NCBI RefSeq assembly: GCF_008033385.1 | Contig: NZ_VOGY01000017.1 | Span: forward strand, 1 to 40,046 | From: Algibacter pacificus | GTDB taxonomy: Bacteria > Bacteroidota > Bacteroidia > Flavobacteriales > Flavobacteriaceae | Direction of reading: 5' to 3' | DNA: 40,046 nucleotides | Shown: positions 8,157-16,810 of the stretch, one piece after another | Numbering within the stretch: position 1 is the stretch's first letter | Layout: the number at the start of each line of letters is the position of its first letter | The notes under the pieces: model-generated | The model's database searches: none | The model's input: the letters and a program-made list of their open reading frames with translations, nothing else | Told to the model about the DNA's origin: nothing | Translations under genes and position numbers: made by a program

Positions 8157-8462
8157 ATGACATCAAATAAATTAAAATTTGGCTTAGTAGCAGTCGCGTT
8201 ATGCGCAGTTTCTTTTACAAACGCACAAGAAAAGAAAAAACCAACACCAGAAAAAATGTTTGCTTCTTATGATACCAATGAAGATAAACTTATTTCTTTA
8301 GATGAATTTAAAGCTAAAAAGCGTAAAAAAGAAGTTGAGGCTGCCATGTTAGAAAAACGTTTTGCTAAAATGGACGCAGATGGTAATGGCGCTGTAACAT
8401 TCGACGAATTTAAAGCCGGAATGGAAAAAGGAAAAAAAGTAAAAACAGATTCCACTAACTAA
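8157..8462 (+). CDS. secreted EF-hand calcium-binding protein
   Basis: A 101-residue protein with an N-terminal signal peptide (hydrophobic LKFGLVAVALCAVSF, likely cut after TNAQ near residue 24). Two EF-hand loops follow: DTNEDKLISLDEF (about 40-52) and DADGNGAVTFDEF (about 73-85), both with acidic residues at the calcium positions and Glu at position 12. Lysine-rich linkers surround them. It is a single-gene unit ended by a strong hairpin terminator. The partner is unknown; a periplasmic or surface calcium-dependent role is inferred. Confidence 0.9.
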   Translation: MTSNKLKFGLVAVALCAVSFTNAQEKKKPTPEKMFASYDTNEDKLISLDEFKAKKRKKEVEAAMLEKRFAKMDADGNGAVTFDEFKAGMEKGKKVKTDSTN

Positions 8463-8486
8463 TATTAGCCTTTTTTACAATAATTT

Positions 8487-8516
8487 AAGACAGCCTAATA
8501 AGCTGTCTTTTTTTTT
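8487..8516 (+). terminator. intrinsic terminator of the EF-hand gene
   Basis: AAGACAGC (8487-8494) pairs perfectly with GCTGTCTT (8502-8509) around a 7-base loop and is followed by an unbroken T-run to 8516. It lies 25 bases after the stop codon. Confidence 0.93.
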
Positions 8517-8594
8517 ATAATTTAATTATAACACCCTACATTTTTATTACTAATAAATAATCGTATTTTTACAGCTCATAAAACCAAATTATTA

Positions 8595-9359
8595 ATGGGT
8601 AAAATCATTGCAGTTGCTAACCAGAAAGGGGGCGTTGGAAAAACGACCACCTCGGTAAATCTAGCGGCATCTTTAGGCGTATTAGAAAAAAAAGTCTTAC
8701 TTATAGACGCTGATCCACAAGCAAATGCCAGTTCTGGCATTGGTATAGATATAGACACTGTAGAAATTGGAACCTACCAGCTTTTGGAACATTCCAACAC
8801 AGCAAAAGAGGCTATCATTAAGACCGAAACACCAAATCTCGACATTATTCCTGCACATATTGACTTAGTTGCTATTGAAATAGAACTTGTTGATAAGGAA
8901 GAACGCGAATATATGCTTAAAAAATCGCTACAACACATTAAAGACGATTACGATTATATTTTGATTGATTGTGCGCCGTCTTTAGGTTTATTAACGCTAA
9001 ATGCACTTACTGCAGCCAACTCGGTAATTATCCCTATCCAATGTGAATATTTTGCCCTTGAAGGTTTAGGAAAACTATTAAACACCATAAAAAGTGTTCA
9101 AAAAATACACAATACCGAGCTAGATATTGAAGGCCTATTATTAACCATGTACGATTCGCGTTTACGCCTGTCAAACCAAGTGGTTGAAGAAGTTCAAAAA
9201 CATTTTAATGATATGGTTTTTAAAAGTATCATTCAGCGCAATGTACGTTTAAGCGAAGCGCCTAGTTATGGCGAAAGTATTATCAATTATGATGCAAGTA
9301 GCAAAGGCGCAGCCAATTACCTAAGTTTAGCAAGAGAAATAATTACTAAAAACGCTTAA
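8595..9359 (+). CDS. parA: chromosome-partitioning ATPase ParA/Soj
   Basis: A 254-residue Walker-type ATPase that positions chromosome origins together with ParB. The deviant Walker A KGGVGKTT with its signature lysine is at residues 11-18, the Walker A' IDADPQ near 40-45, and the Walker B region ILIDCAPSLG near 121-130. The short N-terminus without a helix-turn-helix extension is typical of chromosomal Soj-type ParA. parB starts two bases after its stop. Confidence 0.97.
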   Translation: MGKIIAVANQKGGVGKTTTSVNLAASLGVLEKKVLLIDADPQANASSGIGIDIDTVEIGTYQLLEHSNTAKEAIIKTETPNLDIIPAHIDLVAIEIELVDKEEREYMLKKSLQHIKDDYDYILIDCAPSLGLLTLNALTAANSVIIPIQCEYFALEGLGKLLNTIKSVQKIHNTELDIEGLLLTMYDSRLRLSNQVVEEVQKHFNDMVFKSIIQRNVRLSEAPSYGESIINYDASSKGAANYLSLAREIITKNA

Positions 9360-9360
9360 T

Positions 9361-10275
9361 ATGGCTAAAGCAACAAGGAAACAAGCTCTGGGAAGAGGGT
9401 TATCGGCTCTTTTAAATGACCCAAGCAACGATATAAAATCGGCCGAAGATAAAAATGCAGATAAAGTTATTGGAAATATTGTCGATTTAGATATCGATTA
9501 TATTGAAGTTAACCCTTTTCAACCTAGAACCAATTTTAGTGAAGAAAGTTTACGAGAATTAGCCTCTTCTATAAAAGAATTAGGTATTATTCAACCCATA
9601 ACGGTTAGAAAATTAGGCTTAAATAAATACCAATTGGTTTCTGGTGAACGTCGTTATAGAGCTTCAAAACTTTTAGGTTTAGAAACTATTACGGCTTACG
9701 TGAGAATTGCAAACGACCAAGAATCGCTAGAAATGGCTTTGGTTGAAAACATTCAACGCCAAGATTTAGATCCTATTGAAATTGCACTTTCATACCAACG
9801 TTTAATAGATGAAATAAATTTAACGCAAGAACAAATGAGCGAACGTGTTGGAAAAAAACGTTCTACCATTGCTAACTATTTGCGCTTACTAAAATTAGAT
9901 CCCATTATTCAAACAGGCATGCGAGATGGCTTTCTTTCAATGGGGCATGGGCGTGCTTTAATTACCGTAGAAGACCAATCCATTCAATTAGATATTTACG
10001 AAAAAATACTATCCAATAAATTATCGGTTAGAGATACAGAGGTTTTAGTTCGTAACTATAATAACGGTGAGACAGCATCTGCTCCGGCTAAAAAAGAAGC
10101 CAATACAGGATTACCTAATTTTGTTAAAACCGGTATTAACTCATTTTCGGAATACTTTGGACATAAAATAGACGTTAAAGTTTCTAAAAACGGAAAAGGA
10201 AAAATTACTATCCCCTTTCATTCCGAAGAAGATTTTAATCGTATAAAAAAATTAGTTGAAGGTGATTCAAAATAA
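9361..10275 (+). CDS. parB: ParB/Spo0J partition protein
   Basis: CTP-dependent DNA clamp that loads at parS and stimulates ParA. It opens with the ParA-stimulating peptide RKQALGRGLSALL. The ParB/Srx domain follows with NPFQPRTNF (about 51-59), the CTPase-motif region SGERRYRAS (about 98-106) and VENIQRQDL. A helix-turn-helix region (MSERVGKKRSTIANYLRLL, about 159-177) and a C-terminal dimerisation segment complete it. 304 residues, normal. No parS palindrome was recognised nearby. Confidence 0.96.
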   Translation: MAKATRKQALGRGLSALLNDPSNDIKSAEDKNADKVIGNIVDLDIDYIEVNPFQPRTNFSEESLRELASSIKELGIIQPITVRKLGLNKYQLVSGERRYRASKLLGLETITAYVRIANDQESLEMALVENIQRQDLDPIEIALSYQRLIDEINLTQEQMSERVGKKRSTIANYLRLLKLDPIIQTGMRDGFLSMGHGRALITVEDQSIQLDIYEKILSNKLSVRDTEVLVRNYNNGETASAPAKKEANTGLPNFVKTGINSFSEYFGHKIDVKVSKNGKGKITIPFHSEEDFNRIKKLVEGDSK

Positions 10276-10921
10276 AAATCTATTAATAACGCTATGTACT
10301 TTTTTATGTTGCTTTTCTTTATGTGCTCAAGATAAAGCCCAAAATAAAAAGGTGCAAAAGGAAGAACAAGTGGTTTCTAAAAACAAAGAAAACGTACTTC
10401 CTAAAGACGTTGTTGTTGATTCTCTTTTTCAAATACAAGAAGCTTACGATGCTTTAAGGCCCGCAAAAGCTGCATTTTACTCTGCCATTTTACCAGGGTT
10501 AGGACAAGCTTACAACAAAAAATACTGGAAAATTCCTATTGTATACGCCGCCTTAGGAACAGGTGTTTATTTTTATGTAAACAACAATAACCAATATAAC
10601 AGGTATCGTGATGCCTATAAAAGTAGATTAGCAGGTTTTGAAACCGACGAGTTTTATTATAGTGCTACCGGCGAAAAACTAGACGAGCCTAGAGTAACCA
10701 CAGACCGGCTAGAAACCGCACAACAATTTTACAAAAAAAACAAAGAAATTTCGCTTTTAGTTATTATTGGCATGTATGCTTTAAATATTATTGAAGCCAA
10801 TGTAGATGCACATTTACTGCAATATAATGTAGATGAAAATTTAACTTTGGCTCCACACTATAATTTCAATCAAGTTAATGCTAATAATGACGTTGGATTA
10901 ACTCTAAATTTTAAATTTTAA
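10262..10921 (+). CDS. DUF5683 family membrane/secreted protein
   Basis: About 219 residues, starting inside the end of parB. GTG at 10262 gives a clean signal peptide (NLLITLCTFLCCFSLCAQ); a TTG six bases earlier is also possible. After a charged linker, PAKAAFYSAILPGLGQAYNKKYWK is the DUF5683 hallmark, followed by hydrophobic segments (IPIVYAALGTGVYFYV; LLVIIGMYALNII) and a C-terminal ALxLNFKF-like strand. The family commonly lies between parB and dapB in flavobacteria. No biochemical function is known to me. Confidence 0.82.
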   Translation: MIQNKNLLITLCTFLCCFSLCAQDKAQNKKVQKEEQVVSKNKENVLPKDVVVDSLFQIQEAYDALRPAKAAFYSAILPGLGQAYNKKYWKIPIVYAALGTGVYFYVNNNNQYNRYRDAYKSRLAGFETDEFYYSATGEKLDEPRVTTDRLETAQQFYKKNKEISLLVIIGMYALNIIEANVDAHLLQYNVDENLTLAPHYNFNQVNANNDVGLTLNFKF

Positions 10922-10922
10922 T

Positions 10923-11627
10923 ATGAATATTGCTTTACTCGGATACGGGAGAATGGGTCAAACCATAGAACAAATAGCCATTAAACGTGGCCATAATATT
11001 GTTTTAAAGGTTGATAAAGATGATAAGGATTATGATATTACTAAAGCCGATGTTGCCATAGATTTCAGTATTCCAAATGTCGCTTTTAATAATATTTCAA
11101 ACTGTTTAAACAACAATGTTCCGGTAATTTCAGGCACAACAGGATGGTTGGATAATTATGATAATGCCGTTGCTTTATGCGAAGAAAAAAAAGGCGCTTT
11201 TATTTACGCGTCTAACTACAGCTTAGGGGTAAATATCTTTTTTGAACTTAATAAAACCTTAGCTAAAATGATGCGTGCCTTGGAACAATACAACGTTTCT
11301 ATGGAGGAAATTCATCATACTAAAAAATTAGATGCGCCTAGTGGTACGGCTATTTCTTTAGCCGAAGATATTATTTCTAATAGCGATAAATATAACGGCT
11401 GGAAACTTGATGAAAAACAGGAAGCCAACATCCCCATTACAGCAAAACGTATTGCAGATGTGCCGGGTACACACAGCGTAACTTACGAAAGTGAAGTGGA
11501 CACTATTAACATTGAACACATAGCACATAATCGTCAAGGTTTTGCGCTAGGTGCCGTAATTGCCGCAGAATGGATTATTGGTAAAACAGGAGTGTTCAGC
11601 ATGAATGATGTGTTAAACATTGGTTAA
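10923..11627 (+). CDS. dapB: 4-hydroxy-tetrahydrodipicolinate reductase
   Basis: Reduces the cyclic intermediate of the diaminopimelate/lysine pathway, feeding peptidoglycan and lysine synthesis. The nucleotide-binding GYGRMGQ is at residues 7-13. The catalytic segment EEIHHTKKLDAPSGTA (about 134-149) contains the His-His and Lys of the active site. At 234 residues it belongs to the shorter Bacteroidota form. It follows the DUF5683 gene by one base. Confidence 0.97.
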   Translation: MNIALLGYGRMGQTIEQIAIKRGHNIVLKVDKDDKDYDITKADVAIDFSIPNVAFNNISNCLNNNVPVISGTTGWLDNYDNAVALCEEKKGAFIYASNYSLGVNIFFELNKTLAKMMRALEQYNVSMEEIHHTKKLDAPSGTAISLAEDIISNSDKYNGWKLDEKQEANIPITAKRIADVPGTHSVTYESEVDTINIEHIAHNRQGFALGAVIAAEWIIGKTGVFSMNDVLNIG

Positions 11628-11694
11628 AAAACAAAAATTATGTAACGCTAAATCTTGATTAGCTACTTACATCATTAAATAAAATATTAAGATT

Positions 11695-13275
11695 ATGACG
11701 TTAATGCAGTGGTTTATATTTATTCTAATAATTCAAGTTATACACGGATTAGGAACTTGGAAATTATATATTAAAGCCGGTCGTCAAGCATGGGAAGCTT
11801 TTATTCCCGTGTATAACGCCGTGGTTTTAATGAAAATAATTAACCGTCCTGTTTGGTGGGTTATCCTTCTTTTTCTACCTATTGTAAACATGATTATGTT
11901 TCCTGTAGTATGGGTAGAAACCGCTAGAAGTTTCGAAAAAAACACTACTTTAGATACTGTTTTAGCCGTTGTAACCTTAGGCTTTTATAACTATTATTTA
12001 AATTATGTTGCCAATGTTAATTATATAAAAGACCGTAGTTTACATCCTACATCCGCTACGGGCGATTGGGTAAGTTCTATTCTATTTGCCATTGTTGCGG
12101 CAACTATTGTGCATACGTATTTTATCCAACCCTTTACCATTCCGTCATCATCTTTAGAAAAATCTTTATTAGTTGGCGATTTTCTTTTTGTAAGTAAATT
12201 TCATTACGGAGCCAGAGTACCAATGACCACTATTGGAGCGCCAATGGTACACGACACTATTCCGGGTTTAAAAAAGAAATCCTATCTATTTAACGATCAT
12301 TTTGAAGAACGTAAAACCTCTTTAATTAATAAACTACAACTTCCCTACTTACGTTTTCCTGGTTTTGAAAACATAGAACGTAATGATATTGTTGTTTTCA
12401 ACCAACCGGCAGATACTTTGCTGGATATGAACGATTTTACACCAGACAGAAACTACTACAAACCTATAGACAAGAAAACCAACCTTGTAAAACGTTGCGT
12501 TGGTGTTGCAGGTGATAGCTTAGAAGTTCGCGATGGTTTTGTTTATATTAATGGAAAGAAAAACGAATTGCCAGATCGTGCGCATTTACAATTTAGCTAT
12601 TTGGTTCAACCAAAAACCAATCAATTTAATCGGGCATACTTAAAGGAACGCTACGATATAACTGATGGATTTGGTATCATAAACAATAACAATACCTATT
12701 ATTTTTCTGCGATTTCCGATGAGGCTTTAGCACAATTTAAAAACCACCCAAATGTAGCCAGCATAACACCTAATAAAGCAAAAAAAGGTGTACGCGATCC
12801 AGAGATTTTTCCGCAAAGCCCCAATTATAATTGGAATGTGGATTTCTTTGGCCCTTTATATATTCCGGAAGCTGGAAAAACAATCGATATTAACCTTGAG
12901 GTTTTACCGCTTTACAAACGTGTTATTAGCGAATACGAAGGCAACGATATAAAAGTAAAAGGCAACCAAATTTTAATAAATGGTGAAGTGGCAACCACCT
13001 ATACTTTCAAACAAAATTATTATTGGATGATGGGTGATAACCGCCACAACTCTATTGATGCCAGACGTTGGGGGTTTGTTCCTTTCGACCACGTAGTGGG
13101 TAAACCAGTGTTTATTTGGATGAGTTGGGATGGATCTAGCCCACGTTGGGAACGTTTCTTTACAACCGTTAGTGGAACCGGAAAACCGATTTCTTTTTTA
13201 ATTCCATTTTTAATTTTGCTAGCTGGATATTTTGGATTTTCTACTTGGAAAAAAAGAAAAGCCGATAATGCCTAA
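11695..13275 (+). CDS. lepB: signal peptidase I, long Bacteroidota form
   Basis: Removes signal peptides from exported proteins at the inner membrane. The enzyme is large (526 residues). The N-terminal ~115 residues hold several hydrophobic segments separate from the peptidase. The S26 catalytic core begins after a further helix (about 124-145): the nucleophile is in IPSSSLEKSLLVGD (Ser153), the general-base Lys in LVKRCVGVAGDS (Lys266), and GDNRHNSIDARRWGFVP near 443-459 closes the fold. Two large insertions lie between these motifs. A C-terminal helix (about 502-519) suggests an extra anchor. The gene ends the dapB-lepB stretch and is followed within 16 bases by the AAA+ gene. Confidence 0.95.
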   Translation: MTLMQWFIFILIIQVIHGLGTWKLYIKAGRQAWEAFIPVYNAVVLMKIINRPVWWVILLFLPIVNMIMFPVVWVETARSFEKNTTLDTVLAVVTLGFYNYYLNYVANVNYIKDRSLHPTSATGDWVSSILFAIVAATIVHTYFIQPFTIPSSSLEKSLLVGDFLFVSKFHYGARVPMTTIGAPMVHDTIPGLKKKSYLFNDHFEERKTSLINKLQLPYLRFPGFENIERNDIVVFNQPADTLLDMNDFTPDRNYYKPIDKKTNLVKRCVGVAGDSLEVRDGFVYINGKKNELPDRAHLQFSYLVQPKTNQFNRAYLKERYDITDGFGIINNNNTYYFSAISDEALAQFKNHPNVASITPNKAKKGVRDPEIFPQSPNYNWNVDFFGPLYIPEAGKTIDINLEVLPLYKRVISEYEGNDIKVKGNQILINGEVATTYTFKQNYYWMMGDNRHNSIDARRWGFVPFDHVVGKPVFIWMSWDGSSPRWERFFTTVSGTGKPISFLIPFLILLAGYFGFSTWKKRKADNA

Positions 13276-13291
13276 TTTCTAACATATATTT

Positions 13292-14599
13292 ATGGATAAC
13301 AAACTATTAGATAGTCTGCTTAAAGCTTTAGAATTTTCACCCGAAAATATAGAATTGCGTTTTCAAATTGCAAAACTATATTCCGATGTTTTAAATTATA
13401 AAGAAGCTGAAAAACATCTACTATTTATATTGGATAAACAGCCAACAGATGAGCATAAATTTCTATTAGCCGAATGTTATTTTAAACAAAAAAAACACAA
13501 CTTAACCGAAGTTATTCTCGAAGAGTTAATTGAAAACAACGAAGCCATTCCTTATTTAGAACTTCAATGTTTTTGCCATATTGATCAGCAACAAAATGAA
13601 GAGGCATTAGCGACCTATCAACGCATTCTTGAAATTGACAATACCTTTAGAAATAACGAATTCGAAAATTTGTTTAGAGTTCCTCTTGAAGATTTCGACG
13701 ACGATGATTTTTTCGATGAAGATGCCATTTCATTCTTAAAAAAACCCGACATTAATTTCAATGATGTTGGTGGTATGGATCAAGTAAAAGAGGAAATTGA
13801 TTTAAAAATAATCAAGCCGCTTTTACATAAAGATTTATACAAAGCATACGGTAAAAAAATTGGTGGCGGCATTTTACTTTACGGTCCTCCAGGCTGCGGA
13901 AAAACACATATTGCACGTGCTACAGCTGGCCAAATTAACGCCAATTTTATCAATATTGGTATTAATGATATTTTGGATATGTGGATGGGAAGTTCGGAAA
14001 AAAACTTACACGAAATATTCGAAACCGCTAGAGCCAACACCCCCTGTGTTATTTTTATTGATGAAATTGATGCCTTAGGCGCGAATAGAAATGATGTTAA
14101 TAAAACAGCAGGTAGAACGGTAATTAATCAGTTTTTATCAGAACTTGATGGTGTAGATTCCGACAACGAAGGTATTTTAGTTTTAGGAGCCACCAATGCA
14201 CCTTGGTATATAGACCCTGCCTTTAGACGCCCAGGCCGTTTTGATCGAATTATTTTTGTGGCGCCGCCAGACGAAGTTGCCAGAGAAGCTATTTTTAACA
14301 TAGAACTAAAAGATAAACCAACCGAAAATATTAAAATAAAGGATTTAGCTAAAAAAAGTAAAGAATACTCGGGCGCCGATATTAAGGCTAGTATCGATAT
14401 TGCTATCGAGCAAAAATTATTAGATTCCTTTAAAGATGGTATTCCAAAACCATTAACTACAAAAGATATTTTAAAAGCTTTTGGCAAAATGAAAGCCTCT
14501 ACTCGGGAATGGTTTAACTCTGCTAAAAACTATGCACTATACTCTAACGATTCAGGATTGTATGATGATATTTTGGTCTATTTAAAAATTAAAAAATAA
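13292..14599 (+). CDS. AAA+ ATPase with N-terminal TPR region
   Basis: A 435-residue protein with an unusual layout. Residues 1-125 are helical TPR-like repeats, 132-146 form an acidic linker (DFDDDDFFDEDA), and a single classical AAA domain of the Cdc48/FtsH clade follows. Walker A GPPGCGKT is at 198-205, a pore-loop WMG near 231-233, Walker B VIFIDEID at 253-260, sensor 1 GATN at 299-302, and the arginine-finger region RRPGR at 312-316. The lid helix segment SGADI is present. There is no protease domain. The stop codon overlaps the start of the next gene, another TPR protein with membrane helices, so the two probably work together. A segregase or remodelling role at the membrane is inferred; the substrate is unknown. 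Confidence 0.85.
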   Translation: MDNKLLDSLLKALEFSPENIELRFQIAKLYSDVLNYKEAEKHLLFILDKQPTDEHKFLLAECYFKQKKHNLTEVILEELIENNEAIPYLELQCFCHIDQQQNEEALATYQRILEIDNTFRNNEFENLFRVPLEDFDDDDFFDEDAISFLKKPDINFNDVGGMDQVKEEIDLKIIKPLLHKDLYKAYGKKIGGGILLYGPPGCGKTHIARATAGQINANFINIGINDILDMWMGSSEKNLHEIFETARANTPCVIFIDEIDALGANRNDVNKTAGRTVINQFLSELDGVDSDNEGILVLGATNAPWYIDPAFRRPGRFDRIIFVAPPDEVAREAIFNIELKDKPTENIKIKDLAKKSKEYSGADIKASIDIAIEQKLLDSFKDGIPKPLTTKDILKAFGKMKASTREWFNSAKNYALYSNDSGLYDDILVYLKIKK

Positions 14600-15828
14600 T
14601 GGATAGCCCTAATCTAGAACGCGGCATTCAACTTTTTGAAATTGGCCGATATCAAGATGCTATCCCCTATTTTCAAACCGCACTAGCTGAAGATATTGAT
14701 AATAGCAATGCCAAATATTTTTTAGCTCAAGCTTTTTTTCTGAATAACGATTTAGACAAAGCTTTAACTCTAGCCTTAGAACTTCGGGCCGAAATGCCTA
14801 ACTGGCCTAGCTTATACTTTTTATTATCTCAAATATATTTACACCAAGATAACATAAAAGAAGCTGAAGAACATATTGATAAATCAATAGAATTAAACCC
14901 CGAAAGCGAAAATGCCTTTGGACAAAAAGCATACATTCAAATCCATAAAAAAAAGTTTGAAGCGGCTTTAAATTTCGCTAATGAAGGTTTACGCATTAAC
15001 CCAAAAAGTAATTTCTGTTTAAATGCCCGTACCATGGCGTTAACCAAATTAAACAGAAAAGAAGAAGCGAAAGTAACTATTGAAAACTTACTAGAAGATG
15101 ATCCAGAAGACGCACACTCGCATGCTAACGTGGGCTGGAGTTACCTGGAACATAACGACACAAAAAAAGCATTAACCCACTTTAAAGAAGCGCTATCGCT
15201 TAATCCTAATTTGGACTATGCGCGATCGGGAATGCTTACGGCTATTAAATCTAAAAACAAAGTTTACAATCTCTATTTGCGTTATTCCTTTTGGATGAAT
15301 AAACAATCGGGTAAAAACCAATGGGTCTTTATTATTGGTATTTATTTGGTTTATAAACTTTCTGTTACACTTATATCCGTATCGGGTTATACCTTTTTAT
15401 TAATCCCAATAATTATCATTTATCTTTTGTTTGCTTTAGGCAGCTGGATTATGGAACCTCTATCCAATATGCTACTTATTTTAGATAAATACGGAAAGTA
15501 TTTACTCAACGAAAAAGAAAAACAAAGCGGTCAAATCTTTTTTGGTTTACTCGTTGGATCATTACTCATGTTTCTTTGTAATATCCTAACAAAAAATGAG
15601 TACTTCATCATGCTAAGTTTAACCTGTTTAGCAGCTATTTTGCCGTTAACACGTGGGATTTTAGCAGATACCAAAAAATCTAAAATAATTAACTTAGCCT
15701 ACGGAGGCATCATGCTGCTATCAGCTATTACCATGTCGTTAATTGGTACTCCTATCTCAACTATTGGTATTACTGTTGGTATTATGTTTGTTGCATACAC
15801 CTGGTTAAGTAACTTTTTTACTAAATAA
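14599..15828 (+). CDS. TPR protein with C-terminal membrane domain
   Basis: A 409-residue protein whose first ~220 residues are tandem TPRs; recurring signatures include AKYFLAQAFF, AYIQIHKKKFEAAL and AHSHANVGWSYLE. The C-terminal ~170 residues contain about six hydrophobic helices (roughly 240-260, 262-285, 310-328, 333-355, 365-385 and 387-405). No signal peptide is present, so the TPR part should face the cytoplasm. It overlaps the AAA+ gene by one base, and its own last base is the first base of the WbqC-like gene. It probably anchors or recruits the AAA+ protein; this is inferred from context only. Confidence 0.82.
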   Translation: MDSPNLERGIQLFEIGRYQDAIPYFQTALAEDIDNSNAKYFLAQAFFLNNDLDKALTLALELRAEMPNWPSLYFLLSQIYLHQDNIKEAEEHIDKSIELNPESENAFGQKAYIQIHKKKFEAALNFANEGLRINPKSNFCLNARTMALTKLNRKEEAKVTIENLLEDDPEDAHSHANVGWSYLEHNDTKKALTHFKEALSLNPNLDYARSGMLTAIKSKNKVYNLYLRYSFWMNKQSGKNQWVFIIGIYLVYKLSVTLISVSGYTFLLIPIIIIYLLFALGSWIMEPLSNMLLILDKYGKYLLNEKEKQSGQIFFGLLVGSLLMFLCNILTKNEYFIMLSLTCLAAILPLTRGILADTKKSKIINLAYGGIMLLSAITMSLIGTPISTIGITVGIMFVAYTWLSNFFTK

Positions 15829-16451
15829 TGAACATTTTAATTCACCCTACATATTTCCCTAGTATAGCGCATTTTGTAGCCATTGCCAATGCCGATAATT
15901 TGGTTTTTGAAATGGATGATAACTTTTTAAAACAAACCTATAGAAATCGTGCTTACATTTACGGAGCCAATGGAAAACTAACGCTAAATATCCCCGTGAT
16001 ACACTCTCAAAAAAACAGACAAAAGTATCGCGATGTGAAGATTTTTAATACTGAAAATTGGCAGAGCTTACATTGGAAGTCTTTACTTTCAGCCTATAGA
16101 ACCTCGCCATTTTTTGAATATTATGAAGATGAACTTCAACCTTTATTTGAAATGAAAGCGGATTTTATTTTAGATTTTAACTTGAAGTGTTTCGAAATAG
16201 TTTCCGAGTGTTTACAGCTCGATATTAACACAAGCAAAACAGAAACATACCAAAAGGCTCCGGAAGGCACAGAAGATTTTAGATTTTTAGTAAACGCCAA
16301 AAAAGAGCTACCTCAAAACTTTGAAGAATACACCCAAGTGTTTGGCAATAAACATGGCTATATTCCTAATTTAAGCATTTTAGATTTATTGTTTAATGAA
16401 GGTCCGAATGCGTTAAATTATTTAGAATCTCAAACTATTTCCACAAAATAA
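15828..16451 (+). CDS. WbqC family protein
   Basis: A 207-residue protein opening with ILIHPTYFPSIAHFVAIANAD, the WbqC-like start (HPxYFP). QTYRNRAYIYGANGKLTLNIPV and WKSLLSAYRTSPFFEYYEDEL are further family signatures. WbqC-like proteins occur in polysaccharide and O-antigen contexts, but no other sugar gene is present here, so the role is open. One-base overlaps with both neighbours suggest translational coupling. Confidence 0.85.
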   Translation: MNILIHPTYFPSIAHFVAIANADNLVFEMDDNFLKQTYRNRAYIYGANGKLTLNIPVIHSQKNRQKYRDVKIFNTENWQSLHWKSLLSAYRTSPFFEYYEDELQPLFEMKADFILDFNLKCFEIVSECLQLDINTSKTETYQKAPEGTEDFRFLVNAKKELPQNFEEYTQVFGNKHGYIPNLSILDLLFNEGPNALNYLESQTISTK

Positions 16452-16759
16452 TGCTACAATCTATTGCACATTATGGCTGTCATTTTCTGCTTCCGTTAGC
16501 GGTTGCACTTATTTGGTTTAACCCCAAATGGAAAATAGCGTATTTAATAATGGCTGCGGGCATATTAATAGATTTGGATCATCTATTAGCAACCCCAATT
16601 TTCGACCCCAATAGATGCAGTATAAACTTCCATCCGTTGCATACTTATTATGCGATGGTTGTGTATATTCTTTTTCTGTGTTTTAAGAAAACCCGATTGA
16701 TTGGTTTAGGCTTGGTAATACATATTATAGCCGATGTTGTCGATTGCTCTTTTATGTAG
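16451..16759 (+). CDS. DUF6122 family small membrane protein
   Basis: A 102-residue protein with three to four hydrophobic helices. Conserved polar residues sit within the membrane segments: HYGCHFLLP near the start, IDLDHLLA (about 41-48), FHPLHTYYA (about 59-67) and HIIADVVDC at the C-terminus. The spaced His/Asp pattern resembles YdjM-like membrane proteins with possible metal sites. It is last in the + strand run and faces the - strand endonuclease gene. Confidence 0.8.
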   Translation: MLQSIAHYGCHFLLPLAVALIWFNPKWKIAYLIMAAGILIDLDHLLATPIFDPNRCSINFHPLHTYYAMVVYILFLCFKKTRLIGLGLVIHIIADVVDCSFM

Positions 16760-16810
16760 ATTTATATTGTAAAAAAAAGTATTATAGATCACATAAACAA
16801 CAAAACAGAT

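Noticed and set aside
8515-8531. AT palindrome (TTATAAT around ATTATAA) upstream of parA as an operator or parS
   Set aside because: It is pure A/T next to a terminator T-run and does not resemble parS; expected by chance in such sequence.
11640-11672. Imperfect hairpin (ATGTAAcGCTAA with TTAGCtacTTACAT) between dapB and lepB
   Set aside because: It has an internal loop and no T-run, so it is neither a good terminator nor a recognised riboswitch; kept only as a note.
13860-14487. Overlapping frames within the AAA+ gene on both strands
   Set aside because: They lie wholly within a well-supported AAA domain and have no start context or domain of their own.
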